A stretch of 64,000 nucleotides of DNA, from positions 24,186 through 88,185 of the forward strand of contig NXFV01001383.1 in the NCBI GenBank assembly GCA_002803225.1, written 5' to 3'. The notes under the pieces were generated by a model. That model had not been told where the DNA came from. It saw only the letters and a program-made list of their open reading frames with translations, and searched no databases. The number at the start of each line of letters is the position of its first letter. Within the stretch, counting starts at the first letter, position 1. This document shows, in pieces, positions 36,992 to 49,248 of this stretch. Both the position numbers and the translations under genes were made by a program. This DNA comes from Gamarada debralockiae (Eukaryota; Ascomycota; Leotiomycetes; Helotiales; Hyphodiscaceae).

Positions 36992-37982
36992 GGTGCTTGG
37001 CTTGGGAGGAACTGATGTGCTGTCAGTGGTTAGTAGTTGGTCTTTGACTAGGCAATGCATTTGCAGACTTACTGTTTGATTGAGTGTCTCTGTTGATGAA
37101 AGTCGGAAGATATGCAGAAGAAGTCGTGTGCCTTGTTCACATGCGAGAACTTGGAACGGATGGCGCTTGGACGCATTGATCAGGCGCTCTGAGAAAATGA
37201 CGTAGGCGGCTAATTGGCAGGTGGACTGTGCACGGTGCAACTTCACTCCTCTAGGATCACAACAGAGATGAGTGGATGCAGTTCATGCCTTATGGCCGGT
37301 CAGGGAAGTTCACCAACGTCTGTTTTGGTACCTGGTTGATATGTTTCCGTTGTTGATAGAATCGTTCACCAAGAAGGAAGATAGGAGTCGGTTATAGTAC
37401 TGGAGTCCGTCGCCGTTACTGAATCTCGCGGTGAAGAAGTTGCTGCCTGAGGAGGGTGTGGATTGGCTTTTCCTTCGGGTATTGTCAAAGTTGACTCGGA
37501 ACGGCAGATTGGATCTGGAGAACCATTGTGCTTGAACGCAGATGGAGTTCTTGTGGCGTTTAGCTCGCAGGTCATGATCCTTCGCGCAACGTGGTGGCGA
37601 GAGGGAGGAACGGGAAGAACGAAAACACCGCTGAAGCTGAGTATGAGGAGAGTAAGATATTATTTGCATCAAGAGCTACACAAAGGACTGGAATCTCTGC
37701 CCAATATCTGCGTCAACCAGTTAAAGGCAAACTGGAATAACTTTCTCTGGACCGACAGTCACCCATGTCCACCATCACGGGGCCTCTCTTCTCAACTCAG
37801 ACACAATTGCACCAGGCAGTCTCCCCCTTCCTTCTGCCACTGTTTCTAAGCTCGGCAGATCAACCAAACGGAGATACGATGATGTACAACGCCCCAACGC
37901 CTACGCCCATACCTTTAATCTCCGACAACGAAATCGCCACTGATTCAAAACACACCAACAACCCAAAGGCCAGAACGGGGAT
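36992..37982. other. Promoter side of the OM14-like gene and spacer
   Basis: No gene recognised; frames on both strands lack family features. Confidence 0.4.
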
Positions 37983-38455
37983 TCACTCTCGGTCTCCAGC
38001 AGAAAAGCACACCACCTCAATATTATTCCCATCCAAGTCCAGAATATATGCAGCTATCGCGACATCAGAGACTGCTATTCCATATTTAAGAAGAAGAGAA
38101 GGATATTCTACGATGAGGTACCGTAGTAGTTTTCCATAAAAGGTCTTATTCCCGGTTGCCCGTTATCTGTGCCACCAGCTTTAATCCCACATACATGGAA
38201 CTCATCCACCAGCTTCCTCTCTTTCACGTAGAAAGATATGTGAATAGGAGTTGGCTTCGGGCTTTGATTGTTGTCCGGTCCGGGAACGTATTGTCGGAGC
38301 CAGAGGTCGGGGATGGGGTTAGAGGTGACAGCCGGTCCCAACCCAATTACAGTCGGAAAGCGTAGCGGTTCATAGGATAGAGGGGAAAGGGCAGCAAGGT
38401 AGAATTTAACAGATGCCTCCAGATCTAGAACTCGAATTGAAACGTGGCCGAGCAT
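37983..38455 (-). CDS. Small glyoxalase/bleomycin-resistance (VOC) family protein
   Basis: Two minus-strand exons, 38455-38122 and 38053-37983, join in phase through a 68-nt intron to 134 residues. The N-terminus MLGHVSIRVLDLEASVKFYL is the first beta-alpha unit of the VOC fold, with the metal-binding His at position 4. The middle has IHISFYVKERKLVDEF (second module), and the short last exon supplies the diagnostic end YYAAYILDLDGNNIEVVCF. VOC proteins use a metal centre for isomerisation, dioxygenation or sequestration; the sequence does not show which. Without the second exon the protein would appear truncated at 115 residues, so the splice matters. Neighbours give no pathway clue. Confidence 0.88.
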
Positions 38456-39000
38456 GTTTTATGATTGAGTGCGAAACTTATCTTGCCGTAGTCGATTTTC
38501 TTTACTGAAGAGACATAGAAGCTTATAAAGCATCCTCCAAGACTGGGAAATAGTCCGTCCGTGGTTGCCTAAAACATGGGTCCCTGCCAAAACGTTTTTG
38601 TCGGGCTAGCCATGAATTGACGAACCGAATTATTAGCAACCGCCACTTACGGTATCGCGATTATCTTCTAAGCTAGTTGCAGCCTAGTTTTGTCTATTAG
38701 CTCTCCTCCCTGCATGACTCAAATTCACCGCAGCTATTCAAACATCACCATTAGCGATCATGCCCATTATCAGTAACGTGAACTTGACCCTTTCGCAGGC
38801 CTGCTACTAATGGATTCCAAGACAGCAGCTGGTCAACACCTGCAAACCAATTGGCTTGATGGATTTACTGAAACCCTACATTCCACTGCTGTTTGCCACT
38901 ATTCACACCGCATATTTGCTATCTCGTCGTTGCTGACGCCGAATTCAGAATTATCGACACGCAAATCTTGACTTTCCTCACCATATACTAGAATCTACTA

Positions 39001-39940
39001 TAGGTCTTCCCGATTCGGACTTCCAGTACGAACAAACTGCATCAACTAGCTCCGAAGAGTCTTAGTCAGGGACTCATTGTGGACGTTCGGACTGGCGTCC
39101 GTAATGAAAGAGTACGCAATATCCTGTCCATGCAGAGCCGGGGGGATCGCAAAGACATACTTGTATGCACGATCCTCCATGGCACGCACCACGAAGTTGG
39201 CGTTACATCCGATGGACGCCTCTGATATCAGGAGGCGGAGACGGCTCTGGACGTTTTTGTACAGGGTGCCGTCGTATCTCGTGGATAAAGGGTTTTGACG
39301 TGCTTTAGGGACTCGTCGGGCAATTACCAGGGGAATTGGCCGAAGATACTCATCGAAAGGGTTGTCCGTGGCGATGGATCGATCCACGAAGAGGCCGCCC
39401 TCATCGGCGTTGTGGGCACTGATGACGGTTAAGTTAAAGAGCCTGCTAAGAAGTAATTTGCTTGGCAGGTTAGGAACGACGATGCCGCCAACGGCAGGTC
39501 CTGCGCATGTCAGTTGCTTTCCAGTGCCATTGTTGGAGTGAGGAGCATACCAAAGACATAAGAGCCGTATGGTGCTTGTCCGATTCTGGGTGTTTTACCC
39601 CGTAAGCACCTCGCTGGGGGGCCGCTCGCTCTTTCTAAGCTGGTGATGTTCGCCAGTGTGAGGAACGCCTTGTATGTTTCTTCCTGCTCATTAGCCCGTG
39701 GGTGCGGGAGAGCAACTGGGCTCTGGAAGATGGCCTGCTGGAATGGGGTATCCGGGGACGGCGCCACGATTTGATTTAAAATCGAGCCACCTTCCGGCAG
39801 ATTCCCCCACGACAGTCACTCGCATGGAATCACCACCGAACAGATGGATATACTTTTGGGCCTTGCTGAAGGCCAGCGGCTAGTTAAAGAGGCCGGCATT
39901 TAGCGTCCCGCCGAATGCTTGAGAGGTTGGTCCGGCCAGC
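39001..39940 (-). pseudogene. Broken type-B carboxylesterase gene
   Basis: Reading leftward from 39940, the frame gives AGPTSQAFGGTLNAGLFN and then a TAG stop at 39880-39882. It continues with FSKAQKYIHLFGGDSMRVTV and the nucleophile motif GESAG. Immediately after, an extra base near 39792 shifts the frame into APSPDTPFQQAIFQSPVALP. A normal 53-nt intron (GTATGC...GCAG) then leads to PAVGGIVVPNLPSKLLL, HNADEGGLFVDRS and YVFAIPPALHGQDIAYSF (catalytic His region). A second TAG (39046-39048) interrupts SYLMQFVRTGSPN-type sequence. The N-terminal third is missing where AT-rich DNA begins. Two stops, one frameshift and truncation make it non-functional. Confidence 0.85.
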
Positions 39941-40151
39941 TATACTTCTTACTAGACCTCCCCTTAAGAATTAAGACTAATATATCAGATAGAGTAGTAG
40001 CTATAGTCGTAATACAAAAACATATAAATAGTGAATAGCACTCTATAGTATACTACTCCTATATAATAATTAATACTAAATATAACTATCTACTTTATAA
40101 TAAAAAGATACTTACTATTATTAATACTTAATGCTATTAGTATACCTATTA

Positions 40152-40193
40152 ACGTCTGTCCCTCCGTCCCGAGACGCACGGTGTCGCGAGACA
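40152..40193 (+). repeat. Left terminal inverted repeat of the 6.8-kb unit
   Basis: Starts ACGTCTGTCCCTCCGTCCCG after a TA; pairs with 46939-46980. Confidence 0.85.
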
Positions 40194-41070
40194 GATTTAT
40201 AATTTTAGAATCATAACTTTTTTGTTAATAAGCCTACGAAATTATTATTAAAGTGTTACTTTCTTTAAATATTTCTCCCTCTAACGAATCTTTAACAAGA
40301 AGAAAATAACTACGTTTAATTATACTATTAGTCGTTTTAATCACGGTAGTTGTCGCCGCTTCGGCTGTTCCCCCTTGTTCAATCGCGACTATTAAAGTCT
40401 CTTCAAAATTCGGAGTACCTAGAGAAAGGTTCTATAGCGAAAGAATATAGCTCTAAATTTTAAAGATACTTAAAAAGGAAAATAACGAAGTCCGAGAGTT
40501 ACTCCGATGAGAGAAGAAGGCTACATATTTCGGTGCTTAGTCATATACATTACAATTTACTATGTTCACACACAGGCTCGCTATACTTCTAACCCTGTTT
40601 CTCCGTCTTGATCACGTGCATGGCATATATTGGTTACGTTTGATGTAGGACCAGCTCATTGCATCAGAAGTTGGATACTCACAACTGATCGAGGGATGGT
40701 TACGGCCCATGTTACCTGCTTCCTGTCCATTAGGATGCTCCATCAGCGACGATAACAAATCGTAGCTGAATCGATCGCGAAATATTCTATCTCGGCCATG
40801 GATTCCTGCACGGCGTTCCGGCGCGCTTATCGTGATGCACAACGCCATACACGCAAGGCTGGCGCTGCGCTGAACACGCCAGTCTCAGTTCAACACCTTC
40901 TCTCCACTTGAACGATTTGCATACCTCTTCGATTCACTTGATTCTAAACGAGAACCGCTTTTCTGCAGACTTCCAAAGCTCGCCCAACAACCTCGAGTAA
41001 ACCATTTAAGTTACTTGTACCCCCTCCTTCCTATAGACTGCTTATGTGCTGGTGATCAGCGCTTTGCATC

Positions 41071-44000
41071 ATGCGTCTATTGCATCGCGACGCTACAGGA
41101 ACCATTTGCCTAACTAAGGACCTGCACACGAACATTCCCCAGTATGCAATCCTCTCCCACCGATGGGGTCTCGAAGAGGTCACACTGCAAGAGCTTAGTG
41201 ACGGCACCGGCCTGACCAAGCGCGGCTATCACAAGATTCGTTTCTGCGCCGAGCAAACCCGGCGCGATGGCCTATCACATTTTTGGGTAGATACCTGCTG
41301 CATCGACAAGACCAACAGCGTTGAGCTGCAGGAGGCCATTAATAGCATGTTCTCCTGGTACCGCAACGCAGCCCGGTGCTATGTCCATCTCGACGATGTG
41401 TCCTGCCCCTCGACCCCGTCTGCACCTCCGGCAGCTCCGCCTCGGAAGAAGCGCAAGCATATGGATACGGGGTTGCACGTTGCTCGGCCCACTGAGCCGC
41501 CATGGCAAGAGGCGTTTCGGAAGAGCCTGTGGTTCACGCGTGGGTGGACACTCCAAGAACTTCTTGCACCGGCGTCGGTAGAGTTCTTCTCGCGAGAGGA
41601 AATACGGCTTGGGGATAAGGGCTCCCTCGAACAGATTATCTGCAGCGTGACGCGTATCCCCGCTTCAGCGCTAAGAAACCGCGAGCTGTCTGACTTTGGC
41701 GTTGACGACCGACTGTCTTGGATGGACCGCCGCAATACCACGCGCGAAGAAGACATGGCCTACGCGCTAATTGGCATCCTCGGCGTCCGAATGCGACTAG
41801 ACTATGGCGAAGGAAGGATAAAGGCATTCGGCCGACTACGAACGAAGACTGATAAGCTCATTTCCGATCCCAAAACCCAATCGTGCCTAAAAGATTTGCG
41901 GACAACCGACCCGCACCTCGACAAGAAACGCATCGTGAATACAAAAGGTGGCCTCCTGGTGGACTCGTACCGCTGGGTGCTTAGCAACGCCGATTTCCAA
42001 CGATGGCGCAGCGATAAACAGAGTCACCTGCTCTGGATCAAAGGAGATCCCGGCAAGGGTAAGACAATGCTGCTCTGCGGCATTATCGACGAGCTCAGCA
42101 ACTCCATCAAACATATGGATCCTGAGGATAGCACGCTCCTCTCATACTTTTTTTGCCAGGCGACCGACTTGCGTATCAACAACGCTTGTGCTGTGTTAAG
42201 GGGTTTGATCTATATGCTAGTTGACCAGCGGCCGACACTCTTGCGACATGTACGAGAAAGGTACGATAAGGCTGGGAGGCAGCTTTTTGAAGACATCAAT
42301 GCGTGGACCGCTTTATCGGAGATCCTCACCAACATATTAGAAGACCCAAACCTGCCGAATGCCTGTCTACTCATCGATGCACTCGATGAGTGCGGGGCGA
42401 GTGATGGAAGCCTAGACGGTGGACAGAGCGGCCCGTTCCCATCGCTCGCGTCCGGCTCAAAGAATTTTGCAGATCTATCCAGGCTCCTTCAATATATTGT
42501 TCGGAATTCGGCTCTACCAAGAGTGAAGTGGATTGTATCTAGTCGTAACTTGCCCGACATTGAAAGGATACTCAACAAAGCGACCCAAAACTTACGGCTA
42601 CACCTAGAGTTGAACGAGAAGTCTATCTCCGCAGCAGTGAGGACATTTATTGAGTGGAAGGTGGGACAACTCGCGCGGGACAACGCGTACACGGAAGATA
42701 CAAGGATCGCCGTTCAAAACTACTTGTCGTCACATTCTAAAGGCACCTTCCTGTGGGTAGCCTTAGTCTGCCAGGAACTTGCCAACGTCCGGGGATGGAA
42801 GGCGCAAAAGCGGTTGACTACATTTCCACCTGGACTTGACCAACTGTACAAGCGAATGTGGGGCCAAATTTGCCGTTCCGACGATGTTGAGCTTTGTATA
42901 AGTATCCTAGCTGTCGTCTCGGCAGTATACCAGCCTCTCACATTAGACGAACTTGCATCCTTAGTTGAACTACCCGAAGGTGTTTACACTAAGGATTATA
43001 AGATCCTGGAGGAAATTATAGCCTTGTGTGGTTCTTTCTTGACACTTCGCAAGCACACAATTTTCTTCGTCCACCAGTCAGCAAAGGACTTCCTCTTCCA
43101 GAAGGTATCTAACGATATTTTTCCTTCTGGGGTAGATAATATACACCGTTTTATTTTCCTACGATCAATTAAATCTATGACTGGGATATTAAAACGCAAC
43201 ATGTACGGACTTAGCTCTCCTGGGTGCTCTATTGACGACGTATGGCCGCCGAATCCCGATCTTTTGGCTCCGATACGATACTCCTGCATATACTGGCTTG
43301 ACCACCTACACGACTGCAGCAGCAAGGACAAAAAAGAGCTACAGGACGAGGGCGACCTTGCCAATTTCCTTCGTGAGAAATATCTCTACTGGCTTGAGGC
43401 TCTCAGTCTTCTTAAGAATATGTCAAATGGGATGCTTTCGATGATCAAACTCGAGAGTTTACTTCAGGTACTGTGAATAAATTTGTGGCTGAGTTTATAC
43501 TAACATTAATATAGGGTCAGAAATCTGAGCTGGCTAACATGGTTAGAGACGGATGCCGATTTATTCAATATTGTAAAGTAATAGTCGAGAGCAATCCACT
43601 GCAAGTATATGCTTCAGCCTTAGTATTTAGTCCTTCACAATGTCTAACTCGAAAACGATTCCGATCGGAAGAGCCTAAGTGGCTTATCACCAAACCTATT
43701 ATAGAAAAAAATTGGGGTGCTTGCTTACAGACGTTTGAGGACCATGCCCCCCGTGTCGGCGAGATAGGATGGTCGCCCGAGGACCAACGGATCGCCTGGT
43801 CGCCCGATAGTCAGAAAGTTGCATTAGCGTCCCGTGATAACACTGTCAGGATCTGGGATCTAGCTACAGGCTACCGTGAGACACTCACGGGACACAGCGA
43901 CTGGATCCGGTCGGTAGCCTGGTCTCCTGATGGCCAACAGATCGCATCAGCTTCCCGGGATAAAACTATTAAGATCTGGGATCCGGCTACAGGCCAGTGC

Positions 44001-45857
44001 AAGACGTTCACGGGCCATAGTGACAACGTCCAGTTGTTAGCCTGGTCGCCTGATGGTCAACAGCTTGCATCAGGGTCTAATGATAACACTATCAAGATCT
44101 GGGATCCAGCTGCAGGTTATTGTGAAACATTTATAGGCCATAGCGGAGCAGTCTACTCGGTAGCCTGGTCACCTAATGGTCAACGGGTCGTATCAGGGTC
44201 CGATGATAACACTATCAAGATTTGGGATCCAGCTACAGGCCAGTGTATAACACTCACAGGCCATAGTGAAGCGGTCTACTCGGTAACCTGGTCTCCTAAC
44301 GGTCAACAGATCGCATCGGCGTCCCGTGATACTACTATCAAGATCTGGGATGCTGCTATAGGTCAGTGTGAGACACTTATAGGCCATAGCGACTGGGTTG
44401 CCTCGGTAGCCTGGTCTCCTGATGGTCAACAGATCGCATCTGTGTCCCGGGATACTACTATCAAGATCTGGGATGCTACTATAGGTCAGTGCGAGACGCT
44501 CACAGGGCACAAACACTCAGTCTACCCTATAGCCTGGTCGCCTAATGGTCAATGGATCGCATCAGCATCTTATGATAAGACTATCAAGATCTGGGATCCG
44601 ACCACAGGCCAGTGTAACACGCTCACAGGCCATAGCGAAGCAGTCCACTCGGTAGCCTGGTCGCCTGATGGTCAACAGCTCGCATCAGCGTCTGATGATA
44701 TGACTGTCAAGATCTGGGATCCGGCCACAGACCAGTACGAGACACTCACAGACCACAGCACTAGCGTCCATACGGTAATCTGGTCGCCTAATAGTCAACA
44801 GATCGCATCAGGGTCTGATGATAACACTATCAAGATCTGGGATCTAGCTACGGGCCAATGCGAGACGCTCACAGGTTATGGGTGGGTGCACCCTTTTGAC
44901 ACTCCACCTGACTGTCGACGGATTGCTTGGTCGCCCAATGGTCAATGGATTGCATTGGCATCTGACAATGAGACTATTAAAATTTGGAACCCAGCCACAA
45001 ACCAGTGCAAGACCCTTAAAGGCCATAGCGAGTGGGTTATGTCTATAGCCTGGTCGCCTGATGGCCAACAGCTTGCATCAGCGTCTGATGATAAAACTAT
45101 CAAGATCTGGGATATAGCTACGTGTCAGTATAAGACGCTCACGGGCCATAGTGACACGGTCCAGTCGTTAGCCTGGTCGCCTAATAGCCAACGGCTCGCA
45201 TCAACATCTGACGATGAAACCGTCAAGATTTGGAATCCTACCACAGACCAATGCGAGACCCTTACAGGCCATAGTTGCAGGGTTGTGTCTGTAGCCTGGT
45301 CGCCCGATGGTCAACGGCTTGCATCGGCGTCCGAGGATATAGAGCTCGCATCTGCGTCCGATGGTAATGCTATCAAGATCTGGGATCTGGCTACGGGGCA
45401 GTGTGAGACGCTCATGGGCCACAGCGACAAGATCCTGTCGTTAGCCTGGTCGCCCGATGGTCAACGGCTCGCATCAGCATCATATTACGATAATACCGTC
45501 AAGATCTGGGAACTGGCCACGGGCCAGTGTGGAGTGACGCTCGAGATATGTACTGAGTATCTTCGTTTTGATACACCTGACCGCTTAAGTACTGGGACTG
45601 GCGTATTCAATCTATCTAACCCGCTGTCTATGGATGTGGTTCCCTCACATAGCCACTTGGTCCTTTTACCTCAAGCTTTGGGATACGGCTTGAATAAGAC
45701 GAACACCTGGATAACATATCAAGGACAAAGTCTTCTGTGGCTCCCACCAGAGTATCGGCCATGTGCGTCGGCTGTGCGTGGAATGAATCTAGTGATTGGT
45801 TGTTCTTCCGGCCGCGTCTTGATCCTGAAGTTTTTGGAATATATTTCCGCTACATAA
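41071..45857 (+). CDS. HET-NACHT-WD40 NLR (HNWD family, allorecognition receptor type)
   Basis: Two exons, 41071-43467 and 43515-45857, join in phase through a 47-nt intron; 1579 residues. Residues about 1-175 are a HET domain (MRLLHRDATGTICL, YAILSHRWG, VDTCCIDK, SLWFTRGWTLQELLAP). A NACHT NTPase follows, with Walker A GDPGKGKT at 325-332 and Walker B LLIDALDE near 433-440. From about residue 870 come 14 WD40 repeats of about 42 residues, then a conserved C-terminal cap (VIGCSSGRVLILKF). Podospora HET-E, HET-D and HET-R share this architecture: WD repeats sense a partner or ligand, NACHT oligomerises and HET triggers cell death. All catalytic and nucleotide-binding motifs are intact. It sits inside a transposon-like frame of AT-rich DNA. 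The specific incompatibility or defence role is inferred. Confidence 0.95.
43776..45530 (+). repeat. Array of 14 near-identical 126-bp WD40 repeats
   Basis: Units follow GHSxxVxSVAWSPDGQQIAS, then xSxDxTIKIWDPATGQCETLT. The first unit is degenerate, the tenth has an altered start (GYGWVHPFD) and the thirteenth a short internal duplication (LASASEDIELASASD). Neighbouring units are strongly alike at the DNA level, while the three or four residues after GHS and the residue before xDxT vary. High conservation with a few variable sites is the pattern of HNWD repeats that shuffle by unequal exchange. Confidence 0.92.
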
Positions 45858-46938
45858 TCATTCTCGTAATCTAGGTAATTCAGCTTATAGCCTTCTCCAT
45901 AGCCTATAGTTCTACTTCAGATAGACTATTTTAGTCTTGTTTTTTAAGAGTGTATTCCCTAGTGTTGTTACCAAGAATACGATTTGCCGATACTCCAAAT
46001 TTCTCTGGTGAGTGGTGATTCGCTACAAGTTAAGCGAACGTTCAAGCATTCTGTGTCTCTCGCAAAGCTTCAGTATTCTTACATACGGTAAAACATTCAT
46101 GCTTCCAAAACTAGAGAAATATCGCAGCCCCGGCCTTGCTCCTTCTCGGCATGATTTGATTCATAGCATGAAATGTGACAAAATCCAAGACTAATAAAAT
46201 AGCCGACGCTACTGTATTGGATGCAGTGAGCGGTCGATAAAAGCAATACGATCGAACTTTTGTATAGTGATTGCAAGGGTTGGGTGACAAGGCTAGAGCT
46301 CTATTGATAACTGTAAGTTATAAGGTTAGGGTGAGCCTGTGGCCCTGGTCGAATACGGGGGAGACTTTAAAGAAGCTCGCTCGCGAAGAGGAAGCCAGTT
46401 TTGCAAGCGACTGTAGGAAGACATCGACAGTCGCTGAAAGAGAGACTGCTGCGCACAGGCCCGGGATTTTCCAGCAGATCCGCCACGTGCAGCCACGCGT
46501 TTAGTAGCCTCAGGTTTTAGTACGATTTTACCGAGATTACTATAACCACACCGCCGCTGACTTAGATATTTACTCGCTTATTAGAGGAAGTATTAACGTA
46601 TGTAGCGGCGTCGAATGATATGATACGCCCTAGCCGCCATAAGACTAAGAATAATGATTTAGTATTATAATAACCCTTAGGTATTCATGTTTAATCTTTT
46701 TATGAATTTGAAGAGCGGAAAAAGCTTAATAGTAAGGTTACGAGGCGAAGGGTCTGTTCTAGCGTTAAATGAGATTCTCTAGAAAATCAAGAGTACGGCG
46801 ACGATATAGGAATAATTTTCGAATTTGATAGTTCATGAGTGTTCGGGAGAGGTAATAATATAACTAAAATGAAAATATATAAAAATTTTTAATACGTTCA
46901 TAGATTTAGAGTCACTTAAACTCGAAGTACCCCTGTTT

Positions 46939-46980
46939 TGTCTCGTGACACCGTGCGTCTCGGCACATAGGGACACACGT
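46939..46980 (-). repeat. Right terminal inverted repeat of the 6.8-kb unit
   Basis: The reverse complement starts ACGTGTGTCCCTATGTGCCG; followed by TA. It mismatches the left copy at five positions. Confidence 0.85.
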
Positions 46981-48106
46981 TAGTAGATAATTGGAATATA
47001 ATTAAAGGGTAATAATATATCTCATTTTATAAATAGACTAATCTCTGCCCTTCCTTAAGGCCAGAGAACAGGATGCTTATATCTATGATATCAGGCAGGT
47101 GACTATAGGGCGATATTATATTATATGTTATACTTCACATGTAACAAATAGCCTCAATGGCCATGCCCCAGCACGTGACTCCCAACGTCACCCTCATAAT
47201 AGAATTGACCAATTAAATAATTCAATTGATGAAACCTTGTATTGATAAATACCATACAATATATAGTAGGAAGGCCTCCCGTTGGTAAACTGGAGTGCAG
47301 TTCTCGGTCTGTTGGGTTATTGGCTTCAAGGGCAATAAATGGATCCTAGGTATTAGTGTTGGGATTTCTGAGGTTCCGGTTCAAAAGCATGTATTAACTT
47401 GACTGACTCTCTACTACAGGTTCTACGACCCCTATATATACCCTATTTACCTCCTTACTAGAAGCTTCCAGACCATGCTTCCAGGGTATGAGTCACTGTA
47501 TTTCTAAGCTTTGCCACCCCTGATTGCCACCACTATATTAGTCTTAGGTATTTCCCAACAATTAGTTTATTAAGTGGTTTCCTGAGGATCTGTGAATAGC
47601 TGATGCTCGCATGGCAATATCAGGGTCGGGGTGCGAGTAATCAAGCAATCAATTATCTGCGTTGGGACGTGACACCTGAGTCATAACACACTTGGCACTG
47701 TTGCCTAGGGTATGAGTCACTACGCTGTATATATAGCCCTTGGATCTCTACTCTCTAAATGTCAAGCTACTTTCACATTCTACAATTATGACCTCGCAAC
47801 AATCTGTAGTCTAATGCTTCAACAAATCATAGGAAGTCATCCAAACGTCTTAGCAATATCTAGCCACTTGTCTACGTTAAGCTATAGTGTAAGATTATAT
47901 ATTAATGATGTTAAAATAGAAAACAGCTACAGAGAAAATTTTCTACTATGATATAGCGCTACCTGATCGAATTTACATTAAGCGCAAACTACGTATAGTA
48001 CCTATATCATGTAGATTCCTGTCATACCCAAACATTACCACGCAGGGGTTCACCTATACTGGCAGAGCTTTTCCGATACCAGCGCCGAGTAACGTGCCTA
48101 AAGCTT
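46981..48106. other. AT-rich non-coding stretch
   Basis: Contains possible LTR-like scraps (repeated TGTTGGG words near 47308 and 47359) but no complete element or gene that I can define. Confidence 0.4.
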
Positions 48107-49248
48107 TCAATGAACTTGATATGGCGGCGGTTCGGTATCCTGTATTACTGTCCTCTTCATTGCCACCTTCCTTGTTTCAATGACCATGACAGTCATCAGG
48201 CCCGACATGAGTATATCTAGTTTGATTTGCGCATGCAGGCTAGTGCAGACGAATTGGGGGGGTGTCTTTCCATCTGAGTGGAAGTATACCGCAGCATAAG
48301 TTTCGCTGGATTGTCGTGGATCAACGTATTGCCCATCCGCGCCCTTTACTGGGGCTTTCGCCTGTATATATGGCATTTATTAGAATGCATATTCCTTGAC
48401 CCTAGTTTCTCTTGGCTAGCACTTACTCTGATCATGCCTTGGGCCATGCTATCGAACCCCTCCCATCGCTCCACGAGGTAAAATGCCTCTGCAAGCCCGC
48501 CGTCCACTCCGGTCTCCCACCATAAACCATAGGCGTCACCAAGAGGTCCCAGAGTCGGCTTGTCTCCCCAAGTCAACCGTAGCCTATTTCCTTGCCCCAG
48601 ATGTATTTCCTCTTCGACTACTTGGCCCGACACGATCTTCTTCCAGACCGGAACCGACTCCAGCACCATCACTGCCACACGCCAGCTGCCCGCCTTGGTC
48701 AGGTCCAAGGCAGGTTCAATGTCGGAGATGCACACACTGAACCAGGCCCCCGCGATGGGATCGCGTCGCTTGATCGCCAGCTCGTTGAACTCGCACGCCG
48801 ATCGGATGCTAGGCTGTGCGGTCAAGGAGTACAAGGGCTGGCGATCTGCTGGGCCGAGATGGAACCGTTCAGCGACCGGCAACACATGCGTCGCCGTCTG
48901 TCGGAAGAGCCACATCACCAGCACAGCCGTAGAGTCGATGCAGACATCATCGAGGTTGCTCTCGAAGGACGGCGGGGCATCGCCTGTCGGGTCTTTGGCC
49001 GGGCTGGATTTGCGGCGCGCTGCATCGCCGTACAGGGACTGAGCAAGATTGAAGAAGTAGCTCAGGTCTCGTGTGCTGCTTGTGGACATGCTAGAAGTTG
49101 CAAAGGAGGTCGCCGGTCGAGCAACCGGACTTGGGACGGGCTTGTAAGGCGCACGACCAGCACCCGGCGAGTGCTCATACTGACCGGTCCTGACGTCGCG
49201 GGCGTCGAGCGGCAGCGCGAACTTTTTCACGGTGCTGCGGATAGGCAT
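48107..49248 (-). CDS. Uncharacterised fungal protein
   Basis: Two minus-strand exons, 49248-48427 and 48361-48107, join in phase through a 65-nt GTAAGT...ACAG intron; 358 residues. The N-terminal 70 residues are Ser/Pro-rich and probably disordered (SPGAGRAPYKPVPSPVARPA). A compact region follows with conserved-looking pieces such as LDDVCIDSTAVLVMWLFRQT, GAWFSVCISDIEPALDL and LVERWEGFDSMAQGMI. The last exon includes a hydrophobic stretch (LDILMSGLMTVMVI) and an acidic/proline end. I recognise no domain. Balanced GC content and clean splicing against AT-rich surroundings support a real gene. It lies between the NLR unit and the inverted-repeat elements. Confidence 0.65.

Larger units (their letters stand above)
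40152..46980. mobile_element. 6.8-kb TIR-bounded unit enclosing an NLR gene
   Basis: The 42-bp ends (40152-40193 and 46939-46980) are inverted copies of each other, identical at 37 of 42 positions by my count, and each is bordered outside by TA. Just inside the left end, AT-rich sequence encodes SSKFGVPRERF (about 40400-40440), resembling the pipsqueak helix-turn-helix of pogo/Fot1 transposases. Near the right end, EFEERKKLNSKVTRRRV (about 46700-46760) resembles the basic tail of such transposases, on the same strand. The simplest reading is a RIP-degraded pogo-type element split by, or carrying, the HET-NACHT-WD40 gene. The alternative is two separate relics in opposite orientation. Confidence 0.6.

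Noticed and set aside
47270..47710. Possible retrotransposon long terminal repeat
   Set aside because: TGTTGGG words recur but I could not find paired repeats, a primer-binding site or internal polyprotein sequence.
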